Numbered from the stretch's first letter, positions 35,446 to 47,997 are shown. The stretch: DNA of 64,000 bases from Sodiomyces alkalinus F11 (GCF_003711515.1 NW_021167084.1:538621-602620); one strand, 5' to 3'. Notes: generated by a model not told the origin, from the letters alone. A program made the numbers and translations.

Positions 35446-37188
35446 ATGAGCCTGTCACCGACGGGGGAAGAACCTCGTCACGAAACAGCCGCCTATATGG
35501 CCGCTGATCTATCCAACACCGCCGCACGCCCCGGCTCATCTTCTGTTTCTCCTCCAGCTCCGCCCCAGAGAACTTCCTCACAGTCCAGCCTCACCAAGTC
35601 CTCGTCGCACATCTCCACTCACCGCCACAGCTTCGCCGAGAACTTGCGAAACGCGCCTGGCTCCCCGCGCTCTCAGCGCCATCCGTCCTTCGCCCAAACC
35701 GCCGTCCAAGAGCTCCTGAACAACCCGCCTCCTGCACATAAGCATTCAAATCCTCGCTTTGCCGGTCGAGATTGGCGGGACATCTCTGTCAACGAGCTCG
35801 TCTCCCACGAAGATGTGAGATGGGCCAACCTCGACACTAGCGTTGAGGATGCATCCATGGTACCAACCGGCTTCCCTTACCTTACCCCTTACCCGTTACA
35901 CCCTTCCATCCTCTGCCCCACCAACCCCCATTCTTCTTTGCCATAACAGAGTAAGGCTAACTCACCTCACCTGCGCAGCTCCTCGTCAAACAAAGCCCCG
36001 CCAACGTCGTCCTCGTCCGGGAAAACGCTCAGTCCCGAACCGCCATCTCCAGTTTCGACTACACTGACCTTACTACGTACCTCCTTGTGGTCGTGGGTCT
36101 TGCGAATCCCGACGAGGATGAGATGCCCCTCTACAGGGACATAGCCACAAAGGCGCAGAACGGGACTCGCATTACCCTAGAAGACATTCAACCTATATGC
36201 AAGAAAGAAACCCTGGTCGTGCTTCCTTTCGACGAGACTCTAGACGCGGCTATCGAAGTTTTCGGTGGTGGCGTACACCGAGTCGTGGTTTGCGGCCCGT
36301 CCGGCGACGCCGTGGGCATTCTGAGCCAGCTCAAGTTGATCGAGTTCTTTTGGAACGAGGGTATCAACTTCCCCGTTATTGACCGGCTCTACCCCGTCAG
36401 CTTGCGTGAATTGGGGATCAGTACGCAACAGATCATTGCCGTCAAGTAAGACTCCCCTTCCCCATATGCGGGCCCAGCGATATGAGCACCACGCAATTTC
36501 ACTTGGGACTAATGTTGTCCACTTGTCCACCAGTTCCGACACCCCGCTAGCCGAAGCCCTGACTCTGATGAACACCGAATGCTTGACGAGTGTGGCCGTC
36601 GTCGACAATGCCAAGAACGTCGTCGGCAACATCTCTACAGTTGACGTCAAGCATCTCACCAACGCCGCCAGCGCCCCCCTCCTCAACTCGAACTGCATGC
36701 ACTTCATCTCCCTAATCCTCAGCGAAAGGGGTGTCGAACATGGCCGCGATTCCTTCCCCGTCTTCTACGTGAACCCTTCCTCGACATTAGCTCACACGGT
36801 CGCAAAGCTGGTGGCCACGCAAGCCCACCGCATGTGGGTGGTGGAATCGGCGTCGCCATCCCCATCCTCACCGGCGACTCCGCTCTTATCCCCCGTCAAC
36901 AACGCCGTTTTGGTCCCCGGCACTGGATCGACGCCGCCGTCGCCGGTCCCTCTTCAGGGCACAGCGACTCAGCACAACCCCCCCGCCTCCGCGCTGCCGG
37001 GGGCGCATCTATCCGGCCGCCTGACTGGCGTGGTTTCCTTGACGGATATCCTCAACCTGTTTGCCAGATCGTCTGGCCTGCGTCCATCGGATCCAGGCGA
37101 GCAACGGGCCCGAAGGCGCAGGAGTTCCAGCAGTTCGGTTCGGCCGAGCATCGACTCTGCTCGGCCCAGTGTTGACTCCCGGAGATGA
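35446..37188 (+). CDS. sds23: Sds23/Moc1 CBS-domain stress and cell-cycle regulator
   Basis: In fission yeast Sds23 inhibits PP2A-type phosphatases and links nutrient state to mitosis; it resembles AMPK gamma subunits. Exons 35446-35859, 35979-36445 and 36534-37188 join in phase to 511 residues. The N-terminal about 100 residues are Ser/Pro-rich and probably phosphorylated. A conserved start of the folded part ([27 protein letters not shown]) precedes four CBS repeats: [34 protein letters not shown] with [42 protein letters not shown] with [14 protein letters not shown], and [20 protein letters not shown] ending [14 protein letters not shown]. The C-terminal tail is Arg/Ser-rich with a [12 protein letters not shown] repeat. 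A Ser/Pro insert splits the last CBS repeat, as is usual in moulds. Confidence 0.93.
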
Positions 37189-38087
37189 GACCTCGACAAC
37201 GTGTCCCCGTTTTGTTGCCTCGGATTCTTTGGTGTCGACCATGGGTCTTGTATTCCGGATGCCATGGGCTGGTGGAAAACTAACCGTCTGTTTTTGGTCC
37301 GAATGTTTTTTTTTTCCAGTCACCTCTCAATGTATTTATTGCTGTCAGTTTCGGGGTAGGGGGTCAGTCAGTTCTTTCTCTGGTTTCGTTTATCCGGCAC
37401 CAGGCAGGTATCATGTGTTGACTCTGTTGGACCGCACAACCATGAATGGGGGTAGATCGATTTATGTCCGTCTCGTTGCCAGTGGACCGAAGAATACCTT
37501 AGTTAGTCACTTGACACTGGTACGACACCCGTGCTTCCAGTTTCGTCCATCATCGTCGGACCATGATGAGGCGATCGATGTTCCTATTTCCTGTCAATAT
37601 ATATATACATATATATGAATGCTTTCAAAGTGTCTAGCAATCAGAAACCTCTTGTTGAACTACGTACGTGTCTGTCTGGCTGATATTCGTAGAGGCTGTG
37701 GCTTATTACCGGCCAGCAAAGGAAAACGTAAAAAGACGTACCAGGTGGGAGAGGCCCTTTACAGTGTCAATAAACGTTTACTGTGTACGAGGGAGTAAGG
37801 TATACATGATGGAAATGCAGGCCTTTTCACCTTGTATACAGTATGTATATCTATCCGTAACTTTTTCTCATACCAGAACTTGGGTGGATCTTGGTACAGT
37901 TTTGTAACTTCTTCTCATCATTCATAGGTAGGATGAATGAAGCATTTTCATAGGTATCGCACATAACATTCACCGAGAAATCGTCCACGTAACAAGGAAC
38001 CCGCCAACTCGATTCAAGAGAGGATATACACCACACAAACTCCTCGCGCGCTCACCCTCTGCCAACTATCATCTCACCAGAAAGCGA
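37189..38087. other. Intergenic between sds23 and the rsa3-like gene
   Basis: No gene is visible. It probably holds the sds23 3' UTR and the promoter of the next gene. There is a short ATATATATACATATATAT stretch at about 37,597. Confidence 0.6.
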
Positions 38088-38441
38088 ATGCCAACCATGG
38101 CGGGCACCTCAACCAAAGACGCCTTCGCCTCCTTCTACCTCCAGCGCACTACGCGGGAATTCGCAGAGGACCTCGACAAGGCCCGCACAGCCGACGACTT
38201 CAAGCCGGACTCGGTACCGTTCCTGGTCCATGCCCTGCAGCAGGGGACCGCGCTCTACTCGGATGCCGACAAGGCCCGCGTCATGAATCCTCCGGTCATC
38301 GCCCCTGCCGAAGAAGAAGTCCGGGAAGAGGCCGGCAAGGGCGAGGGCGCGGAGTCGGTGTCGGTGTCGGTGTCTCGGGATGAGGAACGGATGGCGAAGA
38401 AGCTGCAGAAGCGGAAGCGGAAGAGCGAGGGCCGGCCGTGA
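38088..38441 (+). CDS. rsa3: Ribosome assembly protein 3 (Rsa3)-like
   Basis: Rsa3 is a nucleolar factor of the 60S pre-ribosome. The predicted 117 residues contain the short family domain at about residues 10-60: DAFASFYLQRTTREFAEDLDKAR, then DDFKPDSVPFLVHALQQGTALYSDADKARV. The C-terminus is charged and ends in a basic KKLQKRKRKSEGR, fitting a nucleolar protein. Fungal homologues usually have a longer Ser/Lys-rich N-terminus; here the domain starts almost at the methionine, so a 5' exon may be missing from this model or the protein is naturally short. A second start at 38,097 (MAG) is possible. The stop overlaps a GTGAGT that could be a splice donor, leaving room for a 3' exon near 38,624. 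Convergent with the Ytp1-like gene. Confidence 0.65.
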   Translation: MPTMAGTSTKDAFASFYLQRTTREFAEDLDKARTADDFKPDSVPFLVHALQQGTALYSDADKARVMNPPVIAPAEEEVREEAGKGEGAESVSVSVSRDEERMAKKLQKRKRKSEGRP

Positions 38442-39217
38442 GTTGATTCTTTTCTTCCGACGCTGGAAAAGAAAAGGTCTTCTGTGAGTCTCTGTGCGAC
38501 ATTGGCCTGGAGGTCGCAGACAGAAAGCGGAATCATCGCACTGTTTGCCTCCTGTCGCGGAAAACACCGTCTCCAGACGATCCTCCCACCCATTGCGTCC
38601 TGTCGTCTCTGCGCCCCTCTTCAGACACATACGCCAATGCCCTGCTAGGTCAGCTGGGCCCGCGGCTCTTCGGAATGGGGTCGCTCAAGGCCATCATCAG
38701 CCTCAGAAAGGGGAGGACTCTAGAACTTTGGCAACAGATGGCGTGTCCACATACGGGCCCAGGATGGAGGACCACATCCCATTATTCCTTTGCCTAAGGA
38801 GTTGATGCTGTCGCCACACAGTCTACAGTTTGCATCGATAGACCACCAGCACCGATTCAAGAACTGGACCGGCTCGTGATATTACCACTGGCCCAGATGC
38901 ATCACCAGCTTTGAAATCAGGCATGGACACACGGCTTTTAGGGAAGGTGCGAGGAAAGTGTAGGCGTTTTCCTCTTTGTGGGTTATGAGTTGTCAGGGTA
39001 ATAAATGGGTATCTTGAGGGAGTAAGACAGTAAATAAGGCTCATTGCGCTACATCTGAGATTAAGCATTCGCAGTCCCTCCAGGGTTGCCCCTAATCCCA
39101 CATGGCAACAACTTTCCTTCCAAACATTCGTCCTTTCGACGATATTTTGGTGCCTTCAATTAGTCGTGCATTCGTGGTTGCTCTCCCTGGCCCCCCGCAC
39201 GTATCTCGTGTGCTCCC
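38442..39217. other. Intergenic between convergent genes
   Basis: No firm gene. A frame at about 38,624-38,800 (DTYANALLGQLGPRLFGMG onward) looks somewhat coding but does not join in phase with the preceding exon by the donor I see. The remainder likely contains 3' UTRs of both neighbours. Confidence 0.45.
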
Positions 39218-41497
39218 TCAGTGGGACATATTGAATCGCCCCCGAGTCTCCTTACGAACTGCCCACCCCTTGATGGCCAATACTATGATTACCCAAGCCA
39301 TCAACACACCGACGAATCCCATGGTGAAGTTATACATGAACATGCCGTTAAGGTTGTAGTGGATCATGCCCTCAACGGTATCGCTGCTCTACACCCGAAG
39401 TCAGTACAAGCCGTTGCTACTCAAATGTCAAAACATGTTTACTTACACTGGCCATGAGAATGATACTTCCAGCAATGAGACCAAACGACGTTAGCAACTC
39501 CGTGGGCGGCCTCGACGGAAGGACGGACTGCGGAGGCTTGAGATAGAGGAGGAAGTAAGTGAGCCCGCGGGCGACTGCCGCGCCGGCGACCAACTCGCCC
39601 CATTGCGTGTGAAGCATGCTCGAAACCATGGAACCCTGCTCATGCGCGCTCATCATGAAGCCCAGAAGCAAGATGACGAGTGCGGGGATCGGGTTAGTTG
39701 AGAATCCGTACTGCTTTGGAGGCTGTAGAGAGCTGTCGTGGCCCTCTTCTTGGTCGTAGGGGGGCTTGGGTGCAGTGAGCGCCGCTTCGGAAACCGTGGT
39801 GTGAAGGAGGTCTCGCACGCGGGTCGACTCAACGAGCATGCCAAGCTACAACTCTCTCCGTCAGCGCATCATCCACAAAGCCGGTCCTTCCCTTGCACCT
39901 GAAGAAGAAAAGAAGAAAATAGGGGTAACGGTAAAGCTGCAACCGCGGGACACAACTCGGGACACAACTCACCAGTCCACCTCCAATGAACAGGATCGGG
40001 ATGGAGAGATGGTCAAGGTCCCGTGATCCCCATTCACCACCCCAGTTACCCAGGTGTTCCAACATGACGTTGGTCGCACCATAGAAGAAGATGGAGAAAC
40101 TCTCGATAAACTCTGCCGACGGCCGCCACTTGCGCTTCGCTTGGTTCGGGCGAACATTCCATGCCTGGTTTCACGACATGCGCCGAGTCATTAGCCAGTC
40201 CGATCCGACAAAAGTGACACCAGAACGAGACAACGAATACAGCCCAAGAAGGATGTTCAAAGCGGATAGAACGCCCACGGAAAACGAAGGGAAAGAAATA
40301 CTCACCCATCCCAACTCGCCAAAGCTTCCGCTCCAGCGTCCAAGAGTGAGGATGCCGAACCAGAAAAATACGCCTCCTTTTATCCAATGAGCCAAGCCAC
40401 TGAAGACACCATGACCCTCCTATATCCGACCGTTAGCACTCATATTACCTATTACACAACATCTGGGGCGTCGGTAGATCAGCGAGGGTTCACTTACAAA
40501 TAAGCGGCCATAGGTAATGATCCCAAGACAGAAGGCGATGAAACCCAAAAGGAGGATAATTCTATCCAAAATGTCATACGCGAACATCAGCCCTCTCCAG
40601 ACGCGGGATGAGAGCAGACTAGACACCCTTCCGAGGATGGAAGGGCCGCCGTTCCCGGAAGGCATCGGCATGGGGAAGCCATCTCCCACGTCTTCCACGT
40701 CGACATATTCCTTCCGAGCATCCGAGAATCTTGGCGAGGTCCGACCGGATGCCGAGTCGCTGCGGAGTGACTCGGTATTCGGCTCGGTGCCCTGGCCGCT
40801 GTCGTTTGACTGACGGTAGGGGGACGAAAAGCGCATTTCGTCAAGTCGGCGCTGCTCTTCCACAGACGCGGCGGAGACCGGAATAAAGGCATGGTGCTCG
40901 GCAGCATTGCCAAAGCCGCCGGCGACCGGGTCTCTCCGCCAACGCCCGGCGACGCGCCCGAGCAGGCCCACGAGAATCTGGGCCGTGATGACCCAGGTCG
41001 CGACCCATCCGACCTTGTGGTGCGCATTGCTCGGGTACAAATCAGGAGTCTTCGCGTTGTAGACAACGCTAAGGAGAACACCCAGGGCGTTGACGGCTAG
41101 AAAAACGAATTGCAGCGCGAGCGTGTGCCGGGATCGTGCCAAGGACAGCATGACAGCTGTTTGGTTTCCAGCAGATGAGCCTTTTCCGCTATCTTGACGA
41201 CGCAACGCCTTGTCGGCTCTGGTGGAATATTCACTTACCAACAGGGAGCAAGAACACCCAAGCAACCGCCATCAGGGCGATATGGGCAAACATAACACCG
41301 GCATGATCGGCGAGGGCGAAGTAAGTTGGTGGATAGCTGTCCGCGTCCGGTTTCCCATCATCGTTACCGGAAGCATGAGCTCCCATTTCGGCGTCTGCAT
41401 GACCGCCGTGACCGTGGCCATGACCACCGTCAGCAAGCGCGAGCGGGACAAGACCCGACACCGCAAGAAAGGAGAGGAACTGAACTATCGTGGGCAT
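39218..41497 (-). CDS. Ytp1-like multi-pass membrane protein with N-terminal signal peptide
   Basis: Six exons on the minus strand (41497-41239, 41156-40498, 40419-40306, 40164-39973, 39845-39447, 39388-39218) join in phase to 597 residues. A signal peptide (about residues 1-23) is followed by a His/Gly-rich segment GGHGHGHGGH that could bind metal, then several membrane helices of the DUF2427 type (VMFAHIALMAVAWVFLLPVG, LALQFVFLAVNALGVLLSVVY, WVATWVITAQILVGLLG). A Ser-rich loop separates these from the C-terminal Ytp1 half, with ILLLGFIAFCLGIITYGRLF, GLAHWIKGGVFFWFGILTLGRW, AWNVRPNQAKRKW and a final helix FVGVLMAWVIIVLAIKGW. The family is fungal and its function is not established; a link to copper, iron or respiration has been suggested from names only. 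The ATG at 41,497 is chosen because it begins the signal peptide. Confidence 0.92.
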
Positions 41498-43816
41498 GGA
41501 AGTGCGCTGTACGAACAAGAGCGTAGAGTCAACGGGAAGCCAGAGGTTGACAAGGGCGCAGTGTGCTGGGCGCAGCTTGGGAAGGCGATGGGGAGTCGCA
41601 AAACTTCGGCCAGTTCGGCCTCTCTATATCTGAGTTCGTGAAGAGAATGTTATGTGTATGGAACCCACGCACTCCAGCCGCGATCTCGGATACGGCGGGA
41701 CAAGCAGGTGAAATGCGACAGAGCACTTATGAGTGATCGGGGTCGTACTGGCAACATGGATCACATATGAGTCAAGGGGAGGGAGGGTGGGAGGAGAGCA
41801 GATCGAGGGCCGAGGGAACCGGGGATGATAAATACCTTATTAAGCGAAACGACACCGAAGACTGATAAACCGGCTTCCGGGCTTGGAGCGAAGGAAAAAA
41901 AGAGAAGGGGTTGATAAAGCAAACCAGAGAAACACCTTGTGACGGGTCTCACATCGAACGGCATACGCCCCGCGGTCTGGTCTTGTCAGGCGCATGCAGC
42001 AAGAGGAGACGAGTACATGTACACTGGAGCACGGCCAGTCACCACGCGCCCTATTGTACTTCGATGCTTCACCCGGATCTGAGGGATCCGAGGGAGGGTA
42101 CCGGGATGGACGGGATACACGGGATCGACGTAACTCCGGCTGGTCAACGTCAGGCCACCTACGAGTACGGATATGTACACGCAAAGCGAGATGAGTTGGC
42201 CGCCGCGAGCGAGTCCAACAAACATATCGACTTGGACAACGCGGCCGGGATCGGACCGCAGTTGCCCTTCCTCGATCTATCAGGAAAGAAAAGGAAAGTT
42301 AGTTATCCTTTGCTTGCTCGATCATGAAATCAGCATGACCCATCGGGGTCATAGGCGGTCCGTCAAGTCCAGCCGTAAGTTGTAACGACTTTGTATCCGT
42401 ACTTTCATAAGGTACTTCGTACTGCCAGTACCTACCACCAAGCTTGTTCGATTTTCGTCCTGGACGTGAAAGCGAGAGAAACGTATCAGTAGGAGGGTCC
42501 ACGTGAGGCTGGCTCACCCCCGATCCCCGATGCTTCCGAACATAAGATTTCTAGACTATTCGAAGACATACTGACTGGTAAGACATGAAGTTGTCTGTGT
42601 CTCACCAGAAGGAGTAGGAGCTTTGACCCTCTTTGGGTCACAACACAACACAGCACAGATGGAAGCCCTACGAAGTACACTACGCGGTACATGCTAAGGA
42701 GGTGGGGCAGGCGGTGTTGGAGGTCGGGATCGGAGACGTTTCAGCTGCCGCCGAGCCCGCAGCTGAATCATCTCCGCGAACTCCCGGCCCTGCCGATCAA
42801 CTTGACAACCGTACACAAAACGTCCAAAAAAAATACAAAGCGCAATACAACGAACCAATACAAGGGACTGGGTACCAAGTCATGTTTGGATGGCACCTTC
42901 CTGCCGGTAGGTCCTTTGACAAGTCTGTCAAGTCGATCCTCGGGTATTACGACCCAAACCCTGGTGACTGGATTCTGAGCGTTGTCGTCACGAAATGCCA
43001 TCCTCCTCAGACACTGTATCCTACCTTACCTATGCCAAACAGTGCTCACCATGGAGAAATTTACGGTACTGCCCCAACTACCTCAGGTACATCATTGTCA
43101 TGTGCCTGTACGAAGAAGTACGAAGTAGTACTACTGCAGCCACAGCGCAACCGATCGTGACAGTGCATCACATGGTGGTCGTTTTTGGACGGAGTACCTA
43201 CAACGTACATTCTATCGTTCCATTCATAAGGTACCTTACACTTCATCTTGTCCCTTGACAGCCTGTTACCATGATCTCGATGCTAACCGGAGCCGATCTA
43301 GTACATGTAAGACGCAGTACCAATACTAAGGTACCTACGCAGTGTTCCATGACCCTCGCGTATGAACCTCCCGTTCGCCAAAACTATCATCTAGGGCAGT
43401 CACAATTATCTGTAATATCACAAAACAGACACTGAACCCCCCTCTATGTCATCTTATGGCGAGGCCGAGACCCCGAGTCGCAAATGAGTACCACTTTTTC
43501 TCTTTGCTAGTTGGTGATAAATTGATTATCCTTCCTCCAGTCTCACGGCCTGCACATAAGGAGGAAGATGCAGCAGCAACACTACGGGTAGTTATTCCCT
43601 TGGTGTCTTACAAACACCTCCTTTTGTCGCCTCTCTCTGTGTGCTGCCAGGGGGCCGCTGTTGCTTTTATTCAAACACTGAAGGGCCCAGCTCATAGAAG
43701 CACATGTTCTAGAGGTACGAAAAAGAAGAAAACAAGAAAAAGGAAAGAAAGGAAACGCATGATTGAGCGCCTGGTCAAAACGACAACATGCCCGTGCCGT
43801 AGTAGTCACTCGGCAG
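41498..43816. other. Gene-poor intergenic region of 2.3 kb
   Basis: Open frames here are short, with no family resemblance or gene-like codon pattern. Copies of the dispersed motif occur at about 42,408, 43,229-43,243 and 43,327. ACGGAGTAC occurs at about 43,190. It contains the upstream region of the Ytp1-like gene and the 3' flank of the metallo-hydrolase. Confidence 0.55.
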
Positions 43817-44776
43817 CTATAGAGAAGACCTATCTTTCCATACCCACCTCTCTCCATCCGACACGCGAGCTACTCCGCCCTCACGCTCCAGCTTCTCCAA
43901 AATCTGCAACACGCCGCCGCAAGCTGGTATATGAAGTTCTTCTGGGACATCTTTGTAAATGACTTTCACCAGCTCCAACGCTGTCCACCCGTCGAGGTGG
44001 GCATGGGGCCGGGCAGTGCCGTGTGCGGCCTTGGAGGACCGCAGGGTGCGAATTACTTGATCTTCGCGTTCTTTCCTGTGGCGGACGTATTCTTCGATTC
44101 TGGCCGGGCCGTCCGAGACGACGGGTCCATGGCCCGGGTATGCCCGACCCTTGAAGAGGCGGCGCATCCGCTCAAGGCTGGCGAGATACGCGGCTAGATC
44201 CTCAAACACGGTGGTGCCCTGCCCGAGCACATTGTCTGCAGTAAACATGGCATCTTCTTCGGCCAAAACGAAGGTCGTGTGGTCGTCCGTGTGGCCCGGG
44301 GTGTGGAAAGCGGTCAAGCTGGCCCCTTCAGCGGCAAACGTTTGGCCATCGGCTATGTCGCGCTGGCCCTCCTCTGGCTGGTTCTTATAGACTTTAGCAT
44401 CGGGGCAAAGTTGCAGGATGTTGCTGATTCCCCCCACATGGTCGTGGTGCCAATGGCTGATTAGAACCGTCTCGACCTGGGCCTCCTCCCGTTGCAACGT
44501 CGATTTTATGGCTGCTGTCCACGAGGGGCCACCTTCGGCCGTGTCGATGAGGATGCGGCGGCTACCCGTCCCAAGCAAATACGTGTTGGTTCCCTGCAAT
44601 GTGAATTTGCCTGGGTTCCCTCCGAGAATACGGATACACGCGGGGCTTAGACGTTCAACCTCTGGCAAGGGAACGAGTTGCCCCGCCATCATGCTTTTGT
44701 ACCTCAAGAGCGCACTGGTTGGCAGAAAGCGGGAGGGGCGTCTCAGTGTCAGTCTCAGTCTCAGTCTGCGAAGCAT
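43817..44776 (-). CDS. LACTB2-like metallo-beta-lactamase-fold hydrolase
   Basis: A single exon of 319 residues. The zinc-binding signature is SHWHHDHVGG with His108, His110, Asp112 and His113. Later ligands lie in FHTPGHTDDH, in a MFTADNVLG (Asp) and in YPGHGPVV. The C-terminal winged-helix-like part (GWTALELVKVIYKDVPEELHIPACGGVLQILEKLEREG) is the LACTB2 hallmark. Human LACTB2 is a mitochondrial endoribonuclease. Here the Arg/Leu-rich start MLRRLRLRLTLRRPSRFL resembles a mitochondrial targeting sequence and is encoded by a short GTCTCA-type tandem repeat. Initiation at the internal MMAGQ (codon 29) would give a cytosolic form. Related enzymes also release products of fungal polyketide synthases, but no such synthase is nearby, so the LACTB2 role is preferred. 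Divergent from ubp8. Confidence 0.9.
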   Translation of the reverse strand: MLRRLRLRLTLRRPSRFLPTSALLRYKSMMAGQLVPLPEVERLSPACIRILGGNPGKFTLQGTNTYLLGTGSRRILIDTAEGGPSWTAAIKSTLQREEAQVETVLISHWHHDHVGGISNILQLCPDAKVYKNQPEEGQRDIADGQTFAAEGASLTAFHTPGHTDDHTTFVLAEEDAMFTADNVLGQGTTVFEDLAAYLASLERMRRLFKGRAYPGHGPVVSDGPARIEEYVRHRKEREDQVIRTLRSSKAAHGTARPHAHLDGWTALELVKVIYKDVPEELHIPACGGVLQILEKLEREGGVARVSDGERWVWKDRSSL

Positions 44777-45992
44777 GAAGCATGCCCGGCCAGGAGCGCC
44801 GATTGAGGTCTCTGAGTTGGAGTTCTCAACCCCAAACCTGGCAGGTGTCGTTTATATAAGGTAGAACGCGGCATAAGAGTGGACGCGGAAGCGGAGAATT
44901 GGCGGGGTTACAGTACTAAATATGCATGCATGGTCCAGTCTTTACTGCCGAGGTCACATATGACATACCTGCGGTAAGGGCAAAGCAAGTATGAGGTCGG
45001 TGAAGAGATGAGGTGTGGCGGTGCGTTGTGGCTCGCCATCGCCCGTTCAATAGCTCGTCTGGAGTTTGTTCGGATACTCTTAGCAATCTCGGTGAGGCAT
45101 GGTAACTAATTAATTTAAATACGGAGGAGGATAATGTCCTACTCCGTCGTCCTGTACTGATGAACGGATAATAGGGAAATGAAATTAACACTTTCCCGTT
45201 ATTTGCGTCGGTTCGGTTCCCAATCCGCATTTAACTTACTTAAGAAATACATGAGCATTCTCTTGCCAGCAAGTACGAAGTACCTGAATTACTAACCAGG
45301 GGCTAAGAGGTTGGCTATCTCTTATCTTATCGTCAAGTGTCGCTGTTCTTATCGGCAGGCTCCACTGCGAAGCTCGTGTGTTGGTCCCTGTGGTACTCTG
45401 AATTCTTGGGGAATTGGCAGGGAGCTATTGCTACAATACAGTACATTGGGAATCACGATCTTTGCCACTTTCCGGCAAGAGACTTCCCGTACTGCCCGTA
45501 CTGCCCGTACTGCGCAGATGCAAGAGCATCCTTATTGAAGTGTACAACACCTATTGTCTTTGCTTGACATTCTATTGTTTGCTAGATATAATAGTTTGTT
45601 TTTCTTCGGCGACATTTGCCCCTGATTGGCGACAAGACCAGCCATCGGAGGTAGCAGCTTCACGAACCGACAGGTCCCATCCTTTTTGTCCTTCAAGAGA
45701 CCGAAGCTAATACAGAGCCCAGTCTTCGCAGTTGTAACCTCCCCATCTTCCGAATAGACCTTCGCCTTCCATCGCGATACTGTGACGTCTCGAGAACAAC
45801 TGAAGGAAAAAGAAACAAAAAAAAAAAAGAACAAAAGAAAAGATTTCCGATCTCCTCTCTCCTCTTGTCACCAAGGCAAAAAACGTGAGCGCAGAATCCG
45901 TCCCAGGCTGCCTCAACTTGCAGTCCACACCTGCACGGCCTCTACGCCGGTCAGCCACCTTCATTCTGCCGTTATCGTAACCTCGGAGCGAA
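44777..45992. promoter_or_regulatory. Divergent region between the LACTB2-like gene and ubp8
   Basis: About 1.2 kb with no recognised gene. A small tandem repeat of CCGTACTGC (about 45,488-45,514) is present. An inverted ACGGAGGAGGATAATGTCCTACTCCGT structure lies around 45,121-45,147. The approximately 200 bases before the ubp8 ATG are probably its leader. Confidence 0.45.
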
Positions 45993-47997
45993 ATGACTAC
46001 TCGACCGGCAACACCTCTGTCCCCCAAACAGGCGAGGCTCAAATCCCCAGCTCCGGGGATGCCCACATTTGGCTGTGGTTTGTCTTCCCATACTTACACA
46101 CACACACAATATGCCCCTCCCCACAAACGAAGGGGATGTAAATGGGCCAGGCTGATCGCCCGTAGAACACGTCCAGCGTCTGCTGTCGCAGTCTCAGGAC
46201 CACACAAACCAGTCTGTACATCACTACAAGATGATTCTGAGGAACGTCTTCGAGCAGACCCCCGTCATCCCCCAGACCACTAAGAGCAGCAAGGGACGAC
46301 CCAACACTTCTCTTACGTCCAATTACCTCTGCCTACAATGTTCCTCTATCGTCTCTGAGGAAGAACGTCTAGTCCACGGCAACGCAAAGTCGCATCGTTT
46401 CTGTAAGCTGTCCCAGTCCCAGTCCCAGTCCCAGTCCCAGTATTCCCATATACAGCTCCGGTCCAACTTTGCTGATTCCGGCCAAGTTGTCGATTCACGA
46501 AGTGGGACCCTCTATTGCCAAATATGTGACGACCTGGTCTGGGACCCTACCCTTGAGGACCTGAGGGTACGCAAAATGGGAACAGGGACCTTCTCAAGTA
46601 AGCCGACTTGCCCAGAGCTCCAGTTCACACAGTCTTGTCTTGGTTCATCCGCTGACGCATAGCGCTCTGTCCAGGTCGCAAGAGGAAGCACGAGGAGCTC
46701 TTCTCGGACAGCTTCAAGGACAGCCCTCTCTATATCTCCTCAAATACCACAACAGCCTCTTGTAAGGCCAGCGGGCTGCGTGGCATCTACAACGCTGGTG
46801 CCACTTGCTATCAAAACGTCGTGCTCCAGAGCTTCCTCCATAACCCGTTGCTGCGCAACTTCTATCTCGGCGACGGTCACCCTAGCAACGATTGCACCCT
46901 GCCGAACTGTCTGAGCTGCGCCATGGACGACATGTTCCAGGACTTTTACGCCGTGGAGAACACAAACGGGTTCACGGCGGCGAGCATTCTCTCGGGCTTT
47001 TGGATCTCGGAGAAGAAGGCGTTTGAGAACTTGGTGACGACCAAGGAGCAAGATGCTCACGAGTTCTTCCAATTCCTGGCCGAGGAGTTGCACGAGCGCA
47101 ACGGGGACGGTAAACGTCCGGAGACGGGTAGCGAGCACAGCTGCAACTGCATCATTCACCAGACGTTCTATGGTAAACTGCAAAGCACCACGACGTGTCA
47201 GAATTGCGGCGGGGTCACCAACGCTGTTCAGTCGTTCTTAGACCTCAGCCTCGGCCTCGACCATCTGACCCAAAAAAGGACCAAGAAAACGGGAACCAAG
47301 AAACCCGCGCTCACGCTACAAGAATGTCTGGAGGAAGAGTATGTCAAGTCGGACAAGTGTGAATATCGCTGCCACAAGTGTAGCTCGGCGCAGCAGGCCA
47401 GACGGGATACGAGTATTAGGCGACTGCCAAACGTGCTAGCAATCCAGCTTAAGGTATGTCACCCGGCCCCCTCGAGTGTGTATTCGCTCACGCACACGCA
47501 CACGCGCACACACACACACGTGCCTTGATGGATCACGTTCATCAAGCTGACGGCGATGGGACACTCTGTAGAGGTTCGAATACAAGCAGGGCCGGCACGA
47601 CCGAGCGCCATCTAAGATTGACACGACAGTCAGCTTCCCACTGCAGCTGAACATGCTGCCCTACACAAGCAGAGCCAGGGCGAGTGACACGCGGGAGTCG
47701 TATGACTTGGCTAGGTCATGCACGTACGACCTCCTCAGCGTTGTTGTTCATGTTGGCGAGATCGACACTGGTCAGTCCTCAGTCCTGGGCCCATGTGGCC
47801 TTATCTCATGATTCCCGAACAAAGACGGACCAACTAACCTGCGAGTTCACCCCTTACCAGGTCATTATGTGTCCTATTGTCGTGTCGCCGACCAGTGGTT
47901 CAAGTTCAATGACCACAAGGTCGAACTGGCATCCAAATCCGACGTCCTTGGTGCGCAAGCCTACCTGCTCTTCTACATCGTCCAATCTCTCACGTGA
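45993..47997 (+). CDS. ubp8: Ubp8 ubiquitin hydrolase of the SAGA complex
   Basis: Removes ubiquitin from histone H2B as part of the SAGA deubiquitination module in the nucleus. Exons 45993-46077, 46166-46597, 46675-47453, 47572-47770 and 47861-47997 join in phase to 543 residues. An N-terminal ZnF-UBP domain begins GCEHVQRLL and includes YLCLQCSSIVSEEERLVHGN and LYCQICDDLVWD. The ubiquitin-specific protease core follows: GLRGIYNAGATCYQNVVLQSFLHNP with Cys217, EQDAHEFFQFLAEEL, Cys pairs of the internal zinc site, and GHYVSYCRVADQWFKFND with His500. This order is that of Ubp8/USP22. A CAGTCC hexamer repeat encodes a Ser-Gln run at about residues 107-116. Intron 3 holds a CA repeat. The first exon is only 85 nt and was found by joining the conserved GCEH motif across the intron. 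Confidence 0.95.

Noticed and set aside
38624..38800. Possible second exon of the rsa3-like gene
   Set aside because: The frame that looks coding does not join in phase with the GTGAGT donor at the end of the first exon, and I know of no conserved family segment to match it.
41911..43258. Several open frames of 60-175 codons in the intergenic region
   Set aside because: Overlapping frames on both strands with no motif, no splice support and no gene-like codon pattern.
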